Origin: an uncultured Eubacterium sp.
GTDB lineage: Bacteria > Bacillota > Clostridia > Lachnospirales > Lachnospiraceae
NCBI GenBank assembly: GCA_934322085.1
Contig: CAKRGF010000036.1
Location: forward strand, 1 to 24,441
Direction of reading: 5' to 3'
Length of the DNA: 24,441 nucleotides
Below the pieces are notes generated by a model, which saw nothing but the letters and a program-made list of their open reading frames with translations, was not told where the DNA came from and made no database searches. The position numbers and the translations under genes are program-made. Of the stretch, positions 12,788-21,040 are shown one piece after another. The stretch's first letter is position 1. Each line of letters starts with the position of its first letter.

Positions 12788-14056
12788 CTATTTTGATTCG
12801 CCTACTTCCCGCACACGATAGAACGATTCCTTAGGTTTTGCATTCTTATCCCAAAGGTACAAACACTGTACTAAATCATCATACAACGGATAATCATCAC
12901 AGATACCAAACACCGTCACACTCGTAATATTACATGGTCCGCCACTGGCTGTATCCATTTTTTTCAACAGTTCAAACATTTCCTGATACCGGTCTGCCTG
13001 TCGTTTTAAAGTTTTTTCATTCCGCTTTCCATTCTCTTCGTCAATCTGAAAACTCAATTCTGTAATCTGAATATCTAAATCCAGCTCAGCATATTTTTTC
13101 AGACAGTTTTCAAAACTACCATAGGAATCTCCCTTTAACTCATTCGGCATATTTAAATCAACCGTCGGCTGCAATCCGATTCCATCAATCAGCTTTTTCT
13201 TTTTCAACCCTTTTACAAGATTATAAATACTCTCTTCTTTTGCCGGCATATAAACATTGTAATCATTGTAAATCAGCTTTACATCTTTAGCTGCATATTT
13301 TCTTGCGTAAGTAAATGCTTTTTCTACATAATCAGTGCCCATCGTAGCATACCAGAAATTATCTCCACCGTTAAATGTGGTTCTGCAGTTCCAATTAACG
13401 GATGTATCACCTGCACCATCATCCACACACTCATTTACAACATCAAAGCAATAAACAACACCCGGATAATTTTTCTGGCAATACTGCAAAACACCTTTAA
13501 TATAATTTTCCATGCGTTTTGCCATTACTTTTTTGCTTACATAGCCCTTCTTCGCATCGTAATTCTTCTTAAAGAACCACTCTGGTGTCTGGTTATGCCA
13601 CACAAGCGTATGTCCACGCATTTTAATACCATTTTCTTTACAAAAATCAAGGCTTTCCTTACAGGAATCAAAGTTCAGTGAAACATCTGTTGCATTGGCA
13701 TCTTTTTTTCCTTCTTTTGCACATGCTTTTTCATCCAATAAATAACAAGGCTTCATCAAATTACTTAATGTTGTCGAATTAAAATGTTTTTTCAAAATAT
13801 TTGCCATGCCCTCATGATGGATTGCCGCTGTACTCTTGTCGCTTCCATTGATGGCTGCTCCCATCATAAAATACTTCGCATACAAATCTTTCAGAGCCGG
13901 ACCATCCACATCACTAACTTTTTGATTTTCTGCCGCCTGTCCAGAAGCCGCTTTATTTGAACTTGTCTCATTTTTTGCACCATCACTGCCACATGCTGTC
14001 ACCGACAACATCAGGCAAAAACAAAGGATTAGTGCCATTACCTTATTTCTTTTCAT
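12788..14056 (-). CDS. Endo-1,4-beta-xylanase lipoprotein, GH10
   Basis: A 422-residue secreted lipoprotein. Residues 1-22 are a lipoprotein signal ending SVTAC with C22 as the lipidated residue; a Ser/Asn/Ala-rich linker runs to about 50; a GH10 barrel fills the rest. Catalytic residues are visible: acid/base E209 in FDVVNECVDD and nucleophile E333 in QITELSF, with the GHTLVWHNQTPEW segment (148-160) that binds substrate. There is no carbohydrate-binding module. It would cut xylan at the cell surface, feeding oligosaccharides to the cytoplasmic GH51 enzyme encoded next. The ribosome binding site AAAGGAG lies inside the end of the acyltransferase gene, which it overlaps by 14 bp, so translation is coupled. 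Confidence 0.96.
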   Translation of the reverse strand: MKRNKVMALILCFCLMLSVTACGSDGAKNETSSNKAASGQAAENQKVSDVDGPALKDLYAKYFMMGAAINGSDKSTAAIHHEGMANILKKHFNSTTLSNLMKPCYLLDEKACAKEGKKDANATDVSLNFDSCKESLDFCKENGIKMRGHTLVWHNQTPEWFFKKNYDAKKGYVSKKVMAKRMENYIKGVLQYCQKNYPGVVYCFDVVNECVDDGAGDTSVNWNCRTTFNGGDNFWYATMGTDYVEKAFTYARKYAAKDVKLIYNDYNVYMPAKEESIYNLVKGLKKKKLIDGIGLQPTVDLNMPNELKGDSYGSFENCLKKYAELDLDIQITELSFQIDEENGKRNEKTLKRQADRYQEMFELLKKMDTASGGPCNITSVTVFGICDDYPLYDDLVQCLYLWDKNAKPKESFYRVREVGESK

Positions 14057-15287
14057 TTTTTATCTCCTTTTTCTCTCTTTTCTTCTGATACCATTTTTTA
14101 ATTACTTTCGCCGCCGGAAGTTCGACCAAATACGTCATGGCAATTGCCACCGCCAGAGAAAGCACAATACACAAAATAGTATACTGCCACTGCCATTTAA
14201 CATTTCCTGTCATATTTGGCAATTCCTCTCCTGACCAGTTTGGAATCCGAAACTCCTTTAATTTTACGGCAATGTACTGATGGCAGATATAAAACTGAAA
14301 TGAAATTCCTGCCAAAAATTTCATCACACGGTTGTCAAGAATTTTACGAAAATATTTGTGGGAAAGAATCATTCCAAGCACAAACAGAACAAACACAAGA
14401 GACAACAGAAAACGGTTATCTAACTGCCACTGCGTTTCCCTGCCGCTTGTCGAGCGCACCATGCACATCTGATAAAAGAACATGACTGCACCAATTGCCA
14501 TCACGATCCCGGCAATCCCTTCTGCCAGTGTTTGTTTTTTCCTCATTTTCGTATATTTCATATACAGCCATGCTGCCATCATACCATTGGCAAAAACGGA
14601 GAAGAACGTAAGCGTCTGATTCACCACTAAATTCTGGTCAATCGAATAAAACCGGCTGCTAAAATACCATGCACTTCCCACACCAATTGCCGTCATTCCA
14701 AGATACGTTCCCACCGGGCATTTGCGAAACAGCCAAACAAGCAGTGGAAAAATCAGATACAACTGCATTTCCACGGCCACCGTCCACAAGACACCATTCA
14801 AATGAGTTGCACAGATGACATCCCCAAATAAATTATTGGTAAATGTAAAATGCGTAACAATATCTTTTACCATAAAGGAAGTATCCCCGCCATATTCCGA
14901 AAGCGGAATGGCAAAGGCAAATAGCACAATTAATACCGACAAGTAATACGATGGCACAATACGCGCTACTCTCTTTATGTAAAACCCTGAAACCGTATCT
15001 GTTTTTTCTCCATAAACCATATCACGGGCATATGGTAAAAAAAGACAAAAACCCGAAAGCAATATCATCATATCTACTAAAATACTTCCGTTTCTCACCA
15101 GCCAGTCTAAATCAACATGTTCCGTAATCGGCTGTAACCATGACTGCTGCCAGATATGATACCATGCAACTAAAAAAATTGCAATTGCCCGGATTCCATC
15201 TAATACACCAATGTGATAAATTTCATAGTCACCTGCCAGTTCGGCAGGTGACTGTTTCCTTCTTTTTTTGTGTTGTCTTTTTCCCAT
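14043..15287 (-). CDS. Membrane acyltransferase, acyltransferase-3 family
   Basis: A 414-residue integral membrane protein with about ten hydrophobic segments. The N-terminal signature YHIGVLDGIRAIAIFLVAWYH (seen around residues 24-44, with the family's conserved D, R and H) places it in acyltransferase-3 (OafA/YrhL type). The C-terminus is very basic (YQKKREKKEIKNEKK). Such enzymes O-acylate sugars of the envelope, using acyl donor from the cytoplasm. It starts 12 bp after the pta stop, with its ribosome binding site GTGGAGAG against that stop, and overlaps the xylanase gene by 14 bp. Its substrate is unknown; a cell-surface polysaccharide is most likely. A role on acetylated xylan is speculative, since the family adds rather than removes acyl groups. 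Confidence 0.88.
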   Translation of the reverse strand: MGKRQHKKRRKQSPAELAGDYEIYHIGVLDGIRAIAIFLVAWYHIWQQSWLQPITEHVDLDWLVRNGSILVDMMILLSGFCLFLPYARDMVYGEKTDTVSGFYIKRVARIVPSYYLSVLIVLFAFAIPLSEYGGDTSFMVKDIVTHFTFTNNLFGDVICATHLNGVLWTVAVEMQLYLIFPLLVWLFRKCPVGTYLGMTAIGVGSAWYFSSRFYSIDQNLVVNQTLTFFSVFANGMMAAWLYMKYTKMRKKQTLAEGIAGIVMAIGAVMFFYQMCMVRSTSGRETQWQLDNRFLLSLVFVLFVLGMILSHKYFRKILDNRVMKFLAGISFQFYICHQYIAVKLKEFRIPNWSGEELPNMTGNVKWQWQYTILCIVLSLAVAIAMTYLVELPAAKVIKKWYQKKREKKEIKNEKK

Positions 15288-15299
15288 GAAAACTCTCCA

Positions 15300-16277
15300 C
15301 TAAGCTAATGCAGCCGTAACGATTGCCATCGAATATACTTCCGATGCATTACATCCACGTGACAAATCGTTAATTGGGGCATTCAGACCAAGCATAATTG
15401 GTCCGTATGCATCAAAACCGCCAAGGCGCTGTGCAATTTTGTAACCAATATTTCCTGCATTGATATCAGGGAAAATAAAGGTATTTGCAGAACCGGCAAC
15501 CGGGTCTCCCGGACATTTTGTACGGGCAACTCGTGGTGATACTGCTGCATCAAACTGCATTTCTCCGGCAATCAAAAGGTCCGGTGCAAGATCTTTTGCT
15601 TTCTGTGCAGCATTTCTCATCTTGTCCACATCCTCGCCGGCACCTGAACCATATGTTGAATAACTTAAGAACGCAATTTTCGGGTCAATTCCGAAAATCT
15701 TAGCACACTCTGCACAATCAATTGCGATTTCTGCTAACTCGTCCTCATTTGGCTTAATGTTAATCGCACAATCACCCATCGCAAGTACTGTGTTTCCACC
15801 GGTAGCAGACTCACGAACCAAAATAAAGCAGGATGCTACAATATTTTTACCAGGTTTTGTCTTAATAATCTGTAATGCCGGACGAACCGTATCCGCTGTG
15901 GAATAGGTCGCACCACCAAGCAGAGCATCTGCTTTACCCATTTTCACAAGCATCGTACCAAAATAATTTGCCTGCTGACAGGTTGCTTTTGCTTTCTCTA
16001 ATGTCATACCTTTATTTTTACGAAGTTCATACAGGCACTCTGCCATCTCATCAATGTCTTCATACTCCATCGGGTCTATAACTTCAGCTCCACGAATGTT
16101 AAATGCGCTCTCCTCTGCTGCCTTTGCAATTTCATCTTTGTTACCAACCAGAATTGGTGAAAGAAAAGTACTTGCCAAAAGACGGGATGCCGCTTCCAGA
16201 ATACGTGGATCACTGCCTTCTGTAAAAACAATCTTCTTCGGATTTTCTTTCAAGATATTAATCAACTTGCCAAACAT
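15300..16277 (-). CDS. pta: Phosphate acetyltransferase
   Basis: A 325-residue short-form Pta (no N-terminal CobB/DRTGG extension), interconverting acetyl-CoA plus phosphate and acetyl phosphate plus CoA. Motifs: KIVFTEGSDPRILEAA (about 15-30), GGATYSTADTVRPAL, SYSTYGSGAGEDVDKM, the C-terminal GDPVAGSANTFIFPD and GPIMLGLNAPINDLSRG, all typical of PTA/PTB. It usually pairs with ackA, which is not within this window; downstream on the same strand is the acyltransferase instead. The ribosome binding site GGAGGAAA lies about 11 bp upstream of ATG 16277. Its product acetyl phosphate can also phosphorylate response regulators in vitro, worth noting given the neighbouring regulator that has no kinase beside it. 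Confidence 0.96.
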   Translation of the reverse strand: MFGKLINILKENPKKIVFTEGSDPRILEAASRLLASTFLSPILVGNKDEIAKAAEESAFNIRGAEVIDPMEYEDIDEMAECLYELRKNKGMTLEKAKATCQQANYFGTMLVKMGKADALLGGATYSTADTVRPALQIIKTKPGKNIVASCFILVRESATGGNTVLAMGDCAINIKPNEDELAEIAIDCAECAKIFGIDPKIAFLSYSTYGSGAGEDVDKMRNAAQKAKDLAPDLLIAGEMQFDAAVSPRVARTKCPGDPVAGSANTFIFPDINAGNIGYKIAQRLGGFDAYGPIMLGLNAPINDLSRGCNASEVYSMAIVTAALA

Positions 16278-16312
16278 ACTACACGTTTCCTCCTAAATAT
16301 TATTCTCTTCTA

Positions 16313-16340
16313 ATCATACTATTTTTTGTGCAAAAAACAA
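16313..16340 (-). promoter_or_regulatory. Predicted sigma-A promoter of pta
   Basis: On the minus strand, TTGTTT (16335-16340), 16 bp, TATGAT (16313-16318). It is about 20 bp from palindromic copy D, which lies immediately upstream. Confidence 0.5.
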
Positions 16341-16360
16341 GGGGGTAATTAAGAAAAAAT

Positions 16361-16543
16361 GTTAATAATTTTTTTAATTCCGTAATTTGGTTCAAAAAGT
16401 TTCCGTCACATGGGCGCTCCCGCTCAGACAACTACGCAGAGGTATCGACATGCACAAAACGCATTGTCTGATACCCGCGTAGTTGTACCCATGTGTCGTA
16501 AAACTTTTTGAACCAAATTACTGCAAATCAAAAAAATCAGTAA
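16361..16543 (-). repeat. Long palindromic element, copy D
   Basis: A palindrome of about 183 bp, oriented minus. From the apex on the minus strand: loop GTTTTGT; stem GACAaTGC/GCATGTC (one bulged A); stem GGTATC/GATACC; stem ACAACTACGC/GCGTAGTTGT, fully paired; one-sided loop CTGAGCGGGAG; base CATGGG/CCCATG; arms TTTGGTTCAAAAAGTTT paired with its complement and weaker pairing beyond. It lies just upstream of pta. Copies D and E share much of their apical sequence and lie 83 bp apart in opposite orientation. Confidence 0.8.
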
Positions 16544-16626
16544 CTATTCTTACCTATTATGAAAAACTCTGCCCTACATTATACCAAAAAGCACCAAAAA
16601 GCGTCGGTTCGTTTTAATTGGTGCAC

Positions 16627-16791
16627 TTTTCTTTTTCTTATTTTACACAAAAAAAGATTTGTATCTCATGGGTACGAACACGCGGGTATCAGACAATGCG
16701 TTTTATGCATGTCGATACCCCTGTGCGTTCGTCCAGCGAAAGCGCCCATGAGATGCAAACTTTTTTTATGCAAAATATCAGAAAAGAAAAA
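16627..16791 (+). repeat. Long palindromic element, copy E
   Basis: A palindrome of about 165 bp on the plus strand; weaker pairing reaches about 16615-16808, into the 3' end of the regulator gene. Loop GTTTTAT; stem GACAaTGC/GCATGTC; stem GGGTATC/GATACCC; stem ACGAAC/GTTCGT; one-sided loop CCAGCGAAAG, where GAAAG replaces GGGAG; base CATGGG/CCCATG; arms with AAAAAAAG against CTTTTTTT. Together D and E occupy most of the 528-bp gap between pta and the regulator; nothing else is seen there. Confidence 0.75.
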
Positions 16792-16805
16792 TCACCAACA
16801 AAAAC

Positions 16806-17474
16806 CTACTCCAGGCGATATCCCACATTCCTAACGGTATGTACCCGTTCTCCCGCCTCTCCCAATTTCTTGCGTAATGTTTTGATATGCATATCCAGTG
16901 TGCGGGATTCGCCCTCAAAGGTTGTTCCCCACACACGGTCCATCAAAAGATTTCTTGGCATAACATTTCCGGCGTTACTCAAAAATACCCGGAGCAGTTC
17001 GAACTCTTTATATGTCAGTTCAATAAGTTCATCATCCACATAAACACGGTGTTTCTCCACATTCATCCGAATGTTTCCCGCTGATAATTCTTCGGCAGAC
17101 GCCTCCTGCGTTTTGCTGCGGCGCAGTACGGCCTTCACGCGGGAAATCATTTCCAAAATACCAAATGGTTTTGCAATATAGTCGTCGGCTCCTGCATCTA
17201 AGCCTCTTACCTTATCAATTTCCGTGCCCTTGGCGGTCACAAGAATCACAGGAACATCCGAAAGCCTTGCATCTTCCCGCATTTTTTTGACAATCGAAAT
17301 ACCATCCTCATCCGGAAGCATAATGTCTAGAAGAACGAGTTCCGGAACTTCATTTTCACACAATTTCCAAAACTCTTTGGCGCACGACGCTTCTTTCGTC
17401 TCCATATGACAGTCCTTCATTGCATACACTTCAATTTCCCGGATATTCGGATCATCCTCTACAACACAAATCAT
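16806..17474 (-). CDS. PhoB/OmpR-family response regulator
   Basis: A 222-residue two-domain regulator. The receiver (1-115) has the acidic pair D7-D8 in VVEDDPN, phospho-acceptor D50 in LVLLDIMLP, T80 in LVTAKG and K102 in AKPFG. The winged-helix DNA-binding domain (about 128-222) has LTYKEFELLRVFL and SRTLDMHIKTLRKKLGE, ending RTVRNVGYRLE-like. The start overlaps the end of the Na/Pi cotransporter gene by 4 bp (ATGA), so it is translated as part of that operon, which argues for a PhoB/PhoP-like role in phosphate control. No histidine kinase follows: the next element is palindrome copy E and then pta. The kinase is either elsewhere or absent. Confidence 0.92.
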   Translation of the reverse strand: MICVVEDDPNIREIEVYAMKDCHMETKEASCAKEFWKLCENEVPELVLLDIMLPDEDGISIVKKMREDARLSDVPVILVTAKGTEIDKVRGLDAGADDYIAKPFGILEMISRVKAVLRRSKTQEASAEELSAGNIRMNVEKHRVYVDDELIELTYKEFELLRVFLSNAGNVMPRNLLMDRVWGTTFEGESRTLDMHIKTLRKKLGEAGERVHTVRNVGYRLE

Positions 17475-19156
17475 TCCGGAACACCTCCTGCCTCATTTTC
17501 CTGCTCACCCACTAAGCTCATGGCAATGTTTTCACAATGGTCTGCCATTCTCTCATAATTAATAGCAAGTTCATTGACATAAATTCCAATTTCCGGCGAT
17601 GTTTTTTCTTTTTTTACCCGCTTCAAATTCTGCTTCTTTATGCGTTTGTTAATATCATCAATCTGTGTTTCTTTTTCTTCAATTACATTGGCAAGCGTAC
17701 CATCGTCTTTTATAAAGGCAGAAACCGTTGTGCTTACAATATCATGCACCTGCTCTGCATAGAAATTCATTTCCTCCCTTAATTTCTTCGGCCATACGGC
17801 TTTGCTTTTTGAAATTTTTGCTGCTTCGCTCATAATGTTTATCGTATGGTCAGAGATACGCTCCAAATCACGGATACAATACACAAGTAAATTCCATTTC
17901 GCATACTCTTCTACAATCACGTTGCGGTTTGCAATCTGACGCAGATATTCACCTATTTCCTCTTCGTAACGGTCAATCTTTTCTTCCATTTCAATTACCT
18001 GATTACGCTTTTCTTCCGAGTAATCATGGATACCTTCTAAGGCAAGCGTCACATTTTCCAAAGTAAGATAAGCCATCTCATTTGCTGAGCGCTCACACTG
18101 CTCAAGAGCAAGTGCCGGACTATCTAAGAAACGGGAATCCAAACGTGCAAATTCCGATGTTGTCTCCTCCTCATCCTCTCGAATTGTAAGAGTTGCCAGT
18201 TTTTCAAGCATATTAGCAAATGGGAACAAAAGAATCGTTGCCCCAATGTTAAACAAACTGTGAATCACGGCAATTCCTGCCACTCCTGCTGCATCGTGCA
18301 TAAACGGGAAATCAATGAATGCATACAGGGAGTAAAATACAATCATAAATACCGTTGTACCAATGACATTAAAATATAAATGAACAAGTGCAGCACGCTT
18401 CGCATTTTTGCCGGCACCGATTGATGACAAAAGTGCCGTCACACAAGTACCGATATTTTGTCCCATAATAATCGGTATTGCTGTCGCATAAGGAACACTT
18501 CCGGTCAGACAAAGTGCCTGCAAAATACCAACCGATGCGGAAGAACTCTGAATAATTGCAGTAAGAATTGCACCTGCCAGCATTCCTAAAATCGGATTGG
18601 AAAACATCGTTAAAACATGTGTAAACTGTGGTACATCAGCAAGGGGCTGTACAGCGGCGCTCATCGTGTCCATACCAAACATAAGGATGGCAAAACCAAT
18701 CATAATTGCTCCGATGTCCTTACGTTTTTCCTGTTTGGATGCCATAATCAAGAAGATTCCAATAATTGCAAGAATTGGAGTAAACGATGTTGGTTTTAAT
18801 AAAGTAACCAGTAAGTTGTTTCCCTCAATTCCCGTCAGACTCAGAATCCATGAAGTCACCGTAGTACCAATATTGGCACCCATAATTACACCAATCGCCT
18901 GATTTAATTTCATGATTCCTGAATTTACAAAACCGACAACCGTTACCGTTGTCGCAGATGAGCTCTGAATCACTGCCGTAACACCGGCGCCAAGTAAAAC
19001 TGCCTTAATGCGGTTATCCGTCAATTTCTCCAAAATCCGCTCTAATCTTCCCCCGGATAATCTTGTCAGTCCGTCTCCCATCACATTCATACCGTAAAGG
19101 AAGAACGCAAGGCCGCCAATCAATGACAATGCCTGCAGCAAAAATTCTGTGTACAT
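17471..19156 (-). CDS. Na+/phosphate cotransporter (NptA/Na_Pi_cotrans) with C-terminal PhoU-like domain
   Basis: A 561-residue membrane protein. Residues about 1-310 contain two inverted Na_Pi_cotrans repeats, each marked by the QSSSA motif (QSSSATTVTVVGF near 64 and QSSSASVGIL near 203), with about eight hydrophobic segments. Residues about 345-550 are a PhoU-like helical bundle (LTLENVTLALEG, IRDLERISDHTINIM, NYERMADHCENIAMSL), with the E/DRxxDH metal-binding pattern twice. It imports phosphate with Na+, and the PhoU part probably tunes activity or signals. The ribosome binding site GGAGG is 8 bp upstream. The overlap with the PhoB-like regulator and the upstream Pho-box-like array suggest phosphate-responsive self-control. 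Fusions of this kind are common in Firmicutes. Confidence 0.94.
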   Translation of the reverse strand: MYTEFLLQALSLIGGLAFFLYGMNVMGDGLTRLSGGRLERILEKLTDNRIKAVLLGAGVTAVIQSSSATTVTVVGFVNSGIMKLNQAIGVIMGANIGTTVTSWILSLTGIEGNNLLVTLLKPTSFTPILAIIGIFLIMASKQEKRKDIGAIMIGFAILMFGMDTMSAAVQPLADVPQFTHVLTMFSNPILGMLAGAILTAIIQSSSASVGILQALCLTGSVPYATAIPIIMGQNIGTCVTALLSSIGAGKNAKRAALVHLYFNVIGTTVFMIVFYSLYAFIDFPFMHDAAGVAGIAVIHSLFNIGATILLFPFANMLEKLATLTIREDEEETTSEFARLDSRFLDSPALALEQCERSANEMAYLTLENVTLALEGIHDYSEEKRNQVIEMEEKIDRYEEEIGEYLRQIANRNVIVEEYAKWNLLVYCIRDLERISDHTINIMSEAAKISKSKAVWPKKLREEMNFYAEQVHDIVSTTVSAFIKDDGTLANVIEEKETQIDDINKRIKKQNLKRVKKEKTSPEIGIYVNELAINYERMADHCENIAMSLVGEQENEAGGVPE

Positions 19157-19192
19157 TTTTCATACCTCCATCTTTTTTCATTTCTTTCTACC

Positions 19193-19253
19193 AGTATTTA
19201 CAATAACGTATCAAAGTAAAATTGAAATAGACGTTATGTAAAATTTATGTAAA
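19193..19253 (-). promoter_or_regulatory. Pho-box-like direct repeats and promoter upstream of the Na/Pi operon
   Basis: On the minus strand, hexamers TTTACA (19248-19253), TTTACA (19237-19242), TCTATT (19226-19231) and TTTACT (19215-19220) recur every 11 bp. Bacillus PhoP boxes are TT(A/C/T)ACA-type hexamers with 5-bp gaps, exactly this period. A likely -10, AATACT (19193-19198), lies 16 bp after the last hexamer, which would then overlap the -35 position. The regulator encoded by the operon is the natural candidate to bind here. The other edge of the array abuts the -35 box of the divergent ABC exporter. Confidence 0.6.
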
Positions 19254-19255
19254 AA

Positions 19256-19284
19256 TTGAAAAATTTCTTTTCTTGTGCTAGGAT
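19256..19284 (+). promoter_or_regulatory. Sigma-A promoter of the ABC exporter
   Basis: TTGAAA (19256-19261), 17 bp, TAGGAT (19279-19284). Its -35 starts two bases after the Pho-box-like array, so a bound regulator could affect both directions. Confidence 0.65.
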
Positions 19285-19318
19285 AAGGCATGGAAAACAA
19301 GAATTGGAGGCATTATTT

Positions 19319-21040
19319 ATGAATACATTAAAGAAATTTATTTCTTATTACCGGCCTTACCGCGCCGTCTTTTATTTTGATTTATTCTGCGCTGCCGTTA
19401 TCAGCGTGGTCGATTTAGCCTATCCACAGCTTTTGCGTAGTCTCACAAAAACACTTTTTACCGGGAACAAAAGCGCGATTTTAGGAGCACTGCCATGGCT
19501 CTTTCTCATTTTGCTTATGATGTATACCATACAAAGCCTGTGCAAATACTACGTGACCTGTCAGGGGCATATTATGGGTGCGAAAATGGAACGCGATATG
19601 CGAAAACAGCTTTTTGAACACTATGAAAAACTGTCCTTTTCCTATTATAGTACGCATAACTCCGGTCAGATGATGAGTAAACTAGTCAGCGATTTGTTTG
19701 ACATTTCCGAGCTTGCCCACCATGGACCGGAAAACTTGTTTATTTCCTTAGTAAAAATTATCGGCTCATTTGTATTTTTGTTTTTGATTAACCAGAAACT
19801 CGCCCTGCCGCTTTTGCTGCTCGTCATTCTCATGATTTTATTTTCCATTCGGCAGAACAAAAAAATGCAGCAGACCTTTTTGGAAAACCGAATCCGCATT
19901 GGTGACATCAATGCCAGTCTGCAGGATACGCTCTCCGGCATCCGTGTCGTTCAGTCCTTCGCCAATGAGGACACGGAACTGCACAAATTTAATCACAGTA
20001 ACGAGGCGTTCTTAGATTCCAAAAAAGATAATTACCGATGCATGGGAACTTTTATGAGTTCTAACCTGTTTTTTCAGGGAATGATGTATCTCACAACATT
20101 AATTTACGGCGGCTATCTGATTGCCATGGGACAAATGCAGGCGGCTGACCTTGCGATGTATGCTCTTTACATTGGTATTTTTATCAGTCCGATTCAAATT
20201 CTTGTCGAACTTGTTGAAATGCTGCAAAAAGGTCTTTCTGGGTTCCGCCGCTATCTCGAAGTCGTTGAAACCGAGCCGGAAATTCAGGATAAAGAAGGTG
20301 CCATTGATTTAGAAAATGTAAAGGGTGACGTTTGTTATGACAACGTTTCTTTCCACTACAGTGACGATAATAAAACCGTGCTCTCGCAGGTGTCCATTCA
20401 CATTCCTGCCGGAAAATCCGTTGCGCTTGTCGGTCCTTCCGGCGGCGGCAAAACAACAATCTGCTCCCTGCTGCCTCGTTTTTACGATGTGACAGCGGGA
20501 AAAGTTACAATTGATGGCAAAGATGTGCGTGATCTCACACTCAAAAGTCTGCGAAACCAAATCGGAATGGTACAGCAGGACGTCTATTTATTTGACGGAA
20601 CCATCCGGGAAAATATTGCTTACGGAAAGCCGGATGCAACCGATGAAGAAATCAAAGAAGCTGCCAGACGAGCCAATATGGATGACTTCATCATGCAGCT
20701 TCCAAAACAATATGATACCTATGTTGGTGAAAAAGGCACCCGCTTATCCGGCGGTCAGAAACAGCGAATCAGCATTGCCCGCGTCTTCTTAAAGAATCCA
20801 CCGATTCTTATTTTGGACGAAGCTACAAGTGCCTTAGATAACGAGAGCGAACGCTACATCCAGAAAAGTCTGGAAGAGCTGGCGAAAAACCGTACAACCA
20901 TCACCATCGCCCACCGTCTCTCAACCATCAAACGTTCCGACGAAATCATTGTCATCACAGAAGATGGCATCGCCGAGCGCGGTACACACGAAACTTTACT
21001 TGCAAAAAACGGCATTTACGCCCGTTATTACAATTTATAA
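19319..21040 (+). CDS. ABC exporter half-transporter (MsbA/LmrA-type, TM domain fused to ATPase)
   Basis: A 573-residue protein starting MNTLKKFISYYRPYR at ATG 19319, with TTGGAGG 8 bp upstream; the longer frame from 19256 begins inside the promoter. Residues about 15-300 form the six-helix exporter domain (ABC_membrane). The ATPase domain has Walker A GPSGGGKT (372-379), the Q-loop in MVQQDVYLFDG, signature LSGGQ (476-480), Walker B ILILDEATSALD (496-507) and the H-loop in TIAHRLS. Only one half-transporter gene is present, so it would act as a homodimer. Substrate unknown: lipid, drug or peptide are all possible. Its stop codon is directly adjacent to the stop of the convergent permease gene. 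Confidence 0.95.
   Translation: MNTLKKFISYYRPYRAVFYFDLFCAAVISVVDLAYPQLLRSLTKTLFTGNKSAILGALPWLFLILLMMYTIQSLCKYYVTCQGHIMGAKMERDMRKQLFEHYEKLSFSYYSTHNSGQMMSKLVSDLFDISELAHHGPENLFISLVKIIGSFVFLFLINQKLALPLLLLVILMILFSIRQNKKMQQTFLENRIRIGDINASLQDTLSGIRVVQSFANEDTELHKFNHSNEAFLDSKKDNYRCMGTFMSSNLFFQGMMYLTTLIYGGYLIAMGQMQAADLAMYALYIGIFISPIQILVELVEMLQKGLSGFRRYLEVVETEPEIQDKEGAIDLENVKGDVCYDNVSFHYSDDNKTVLSQVSIHIPAGKSVALVGPSGGGKTTICSLLPRFYDVTAGKVTIDGKDVRDLTLKSLRNQIGMVQQDVYLFDGTIRENIAYGKPDATDEEIKEAARRANMDDFIMQLPKQYDTYVGEKGTRLSGGQKQRISIARVFLKNPPILILDEATSALDNESERYIQKSLEELAKNRTTITIAHRLSTIKRSDEIIVITEDGIAERGTHETLLAKNGIYARYYNL

Noticed and set aside
5145..16791. The five palindromes as CRISPR repeats or ordinary terminators
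   Set aside because: Units are dispersed, 160-230 bp long, without spacers; most lack a T run at the base and share a conserved internal loop that terminators do not need.
19256..19318. Upstream TTG start for the ABC exporter
   Set aside because: The codons coincide with the -35/-10 promoter elements; ATG 19319 has a proper ribosome binding site.
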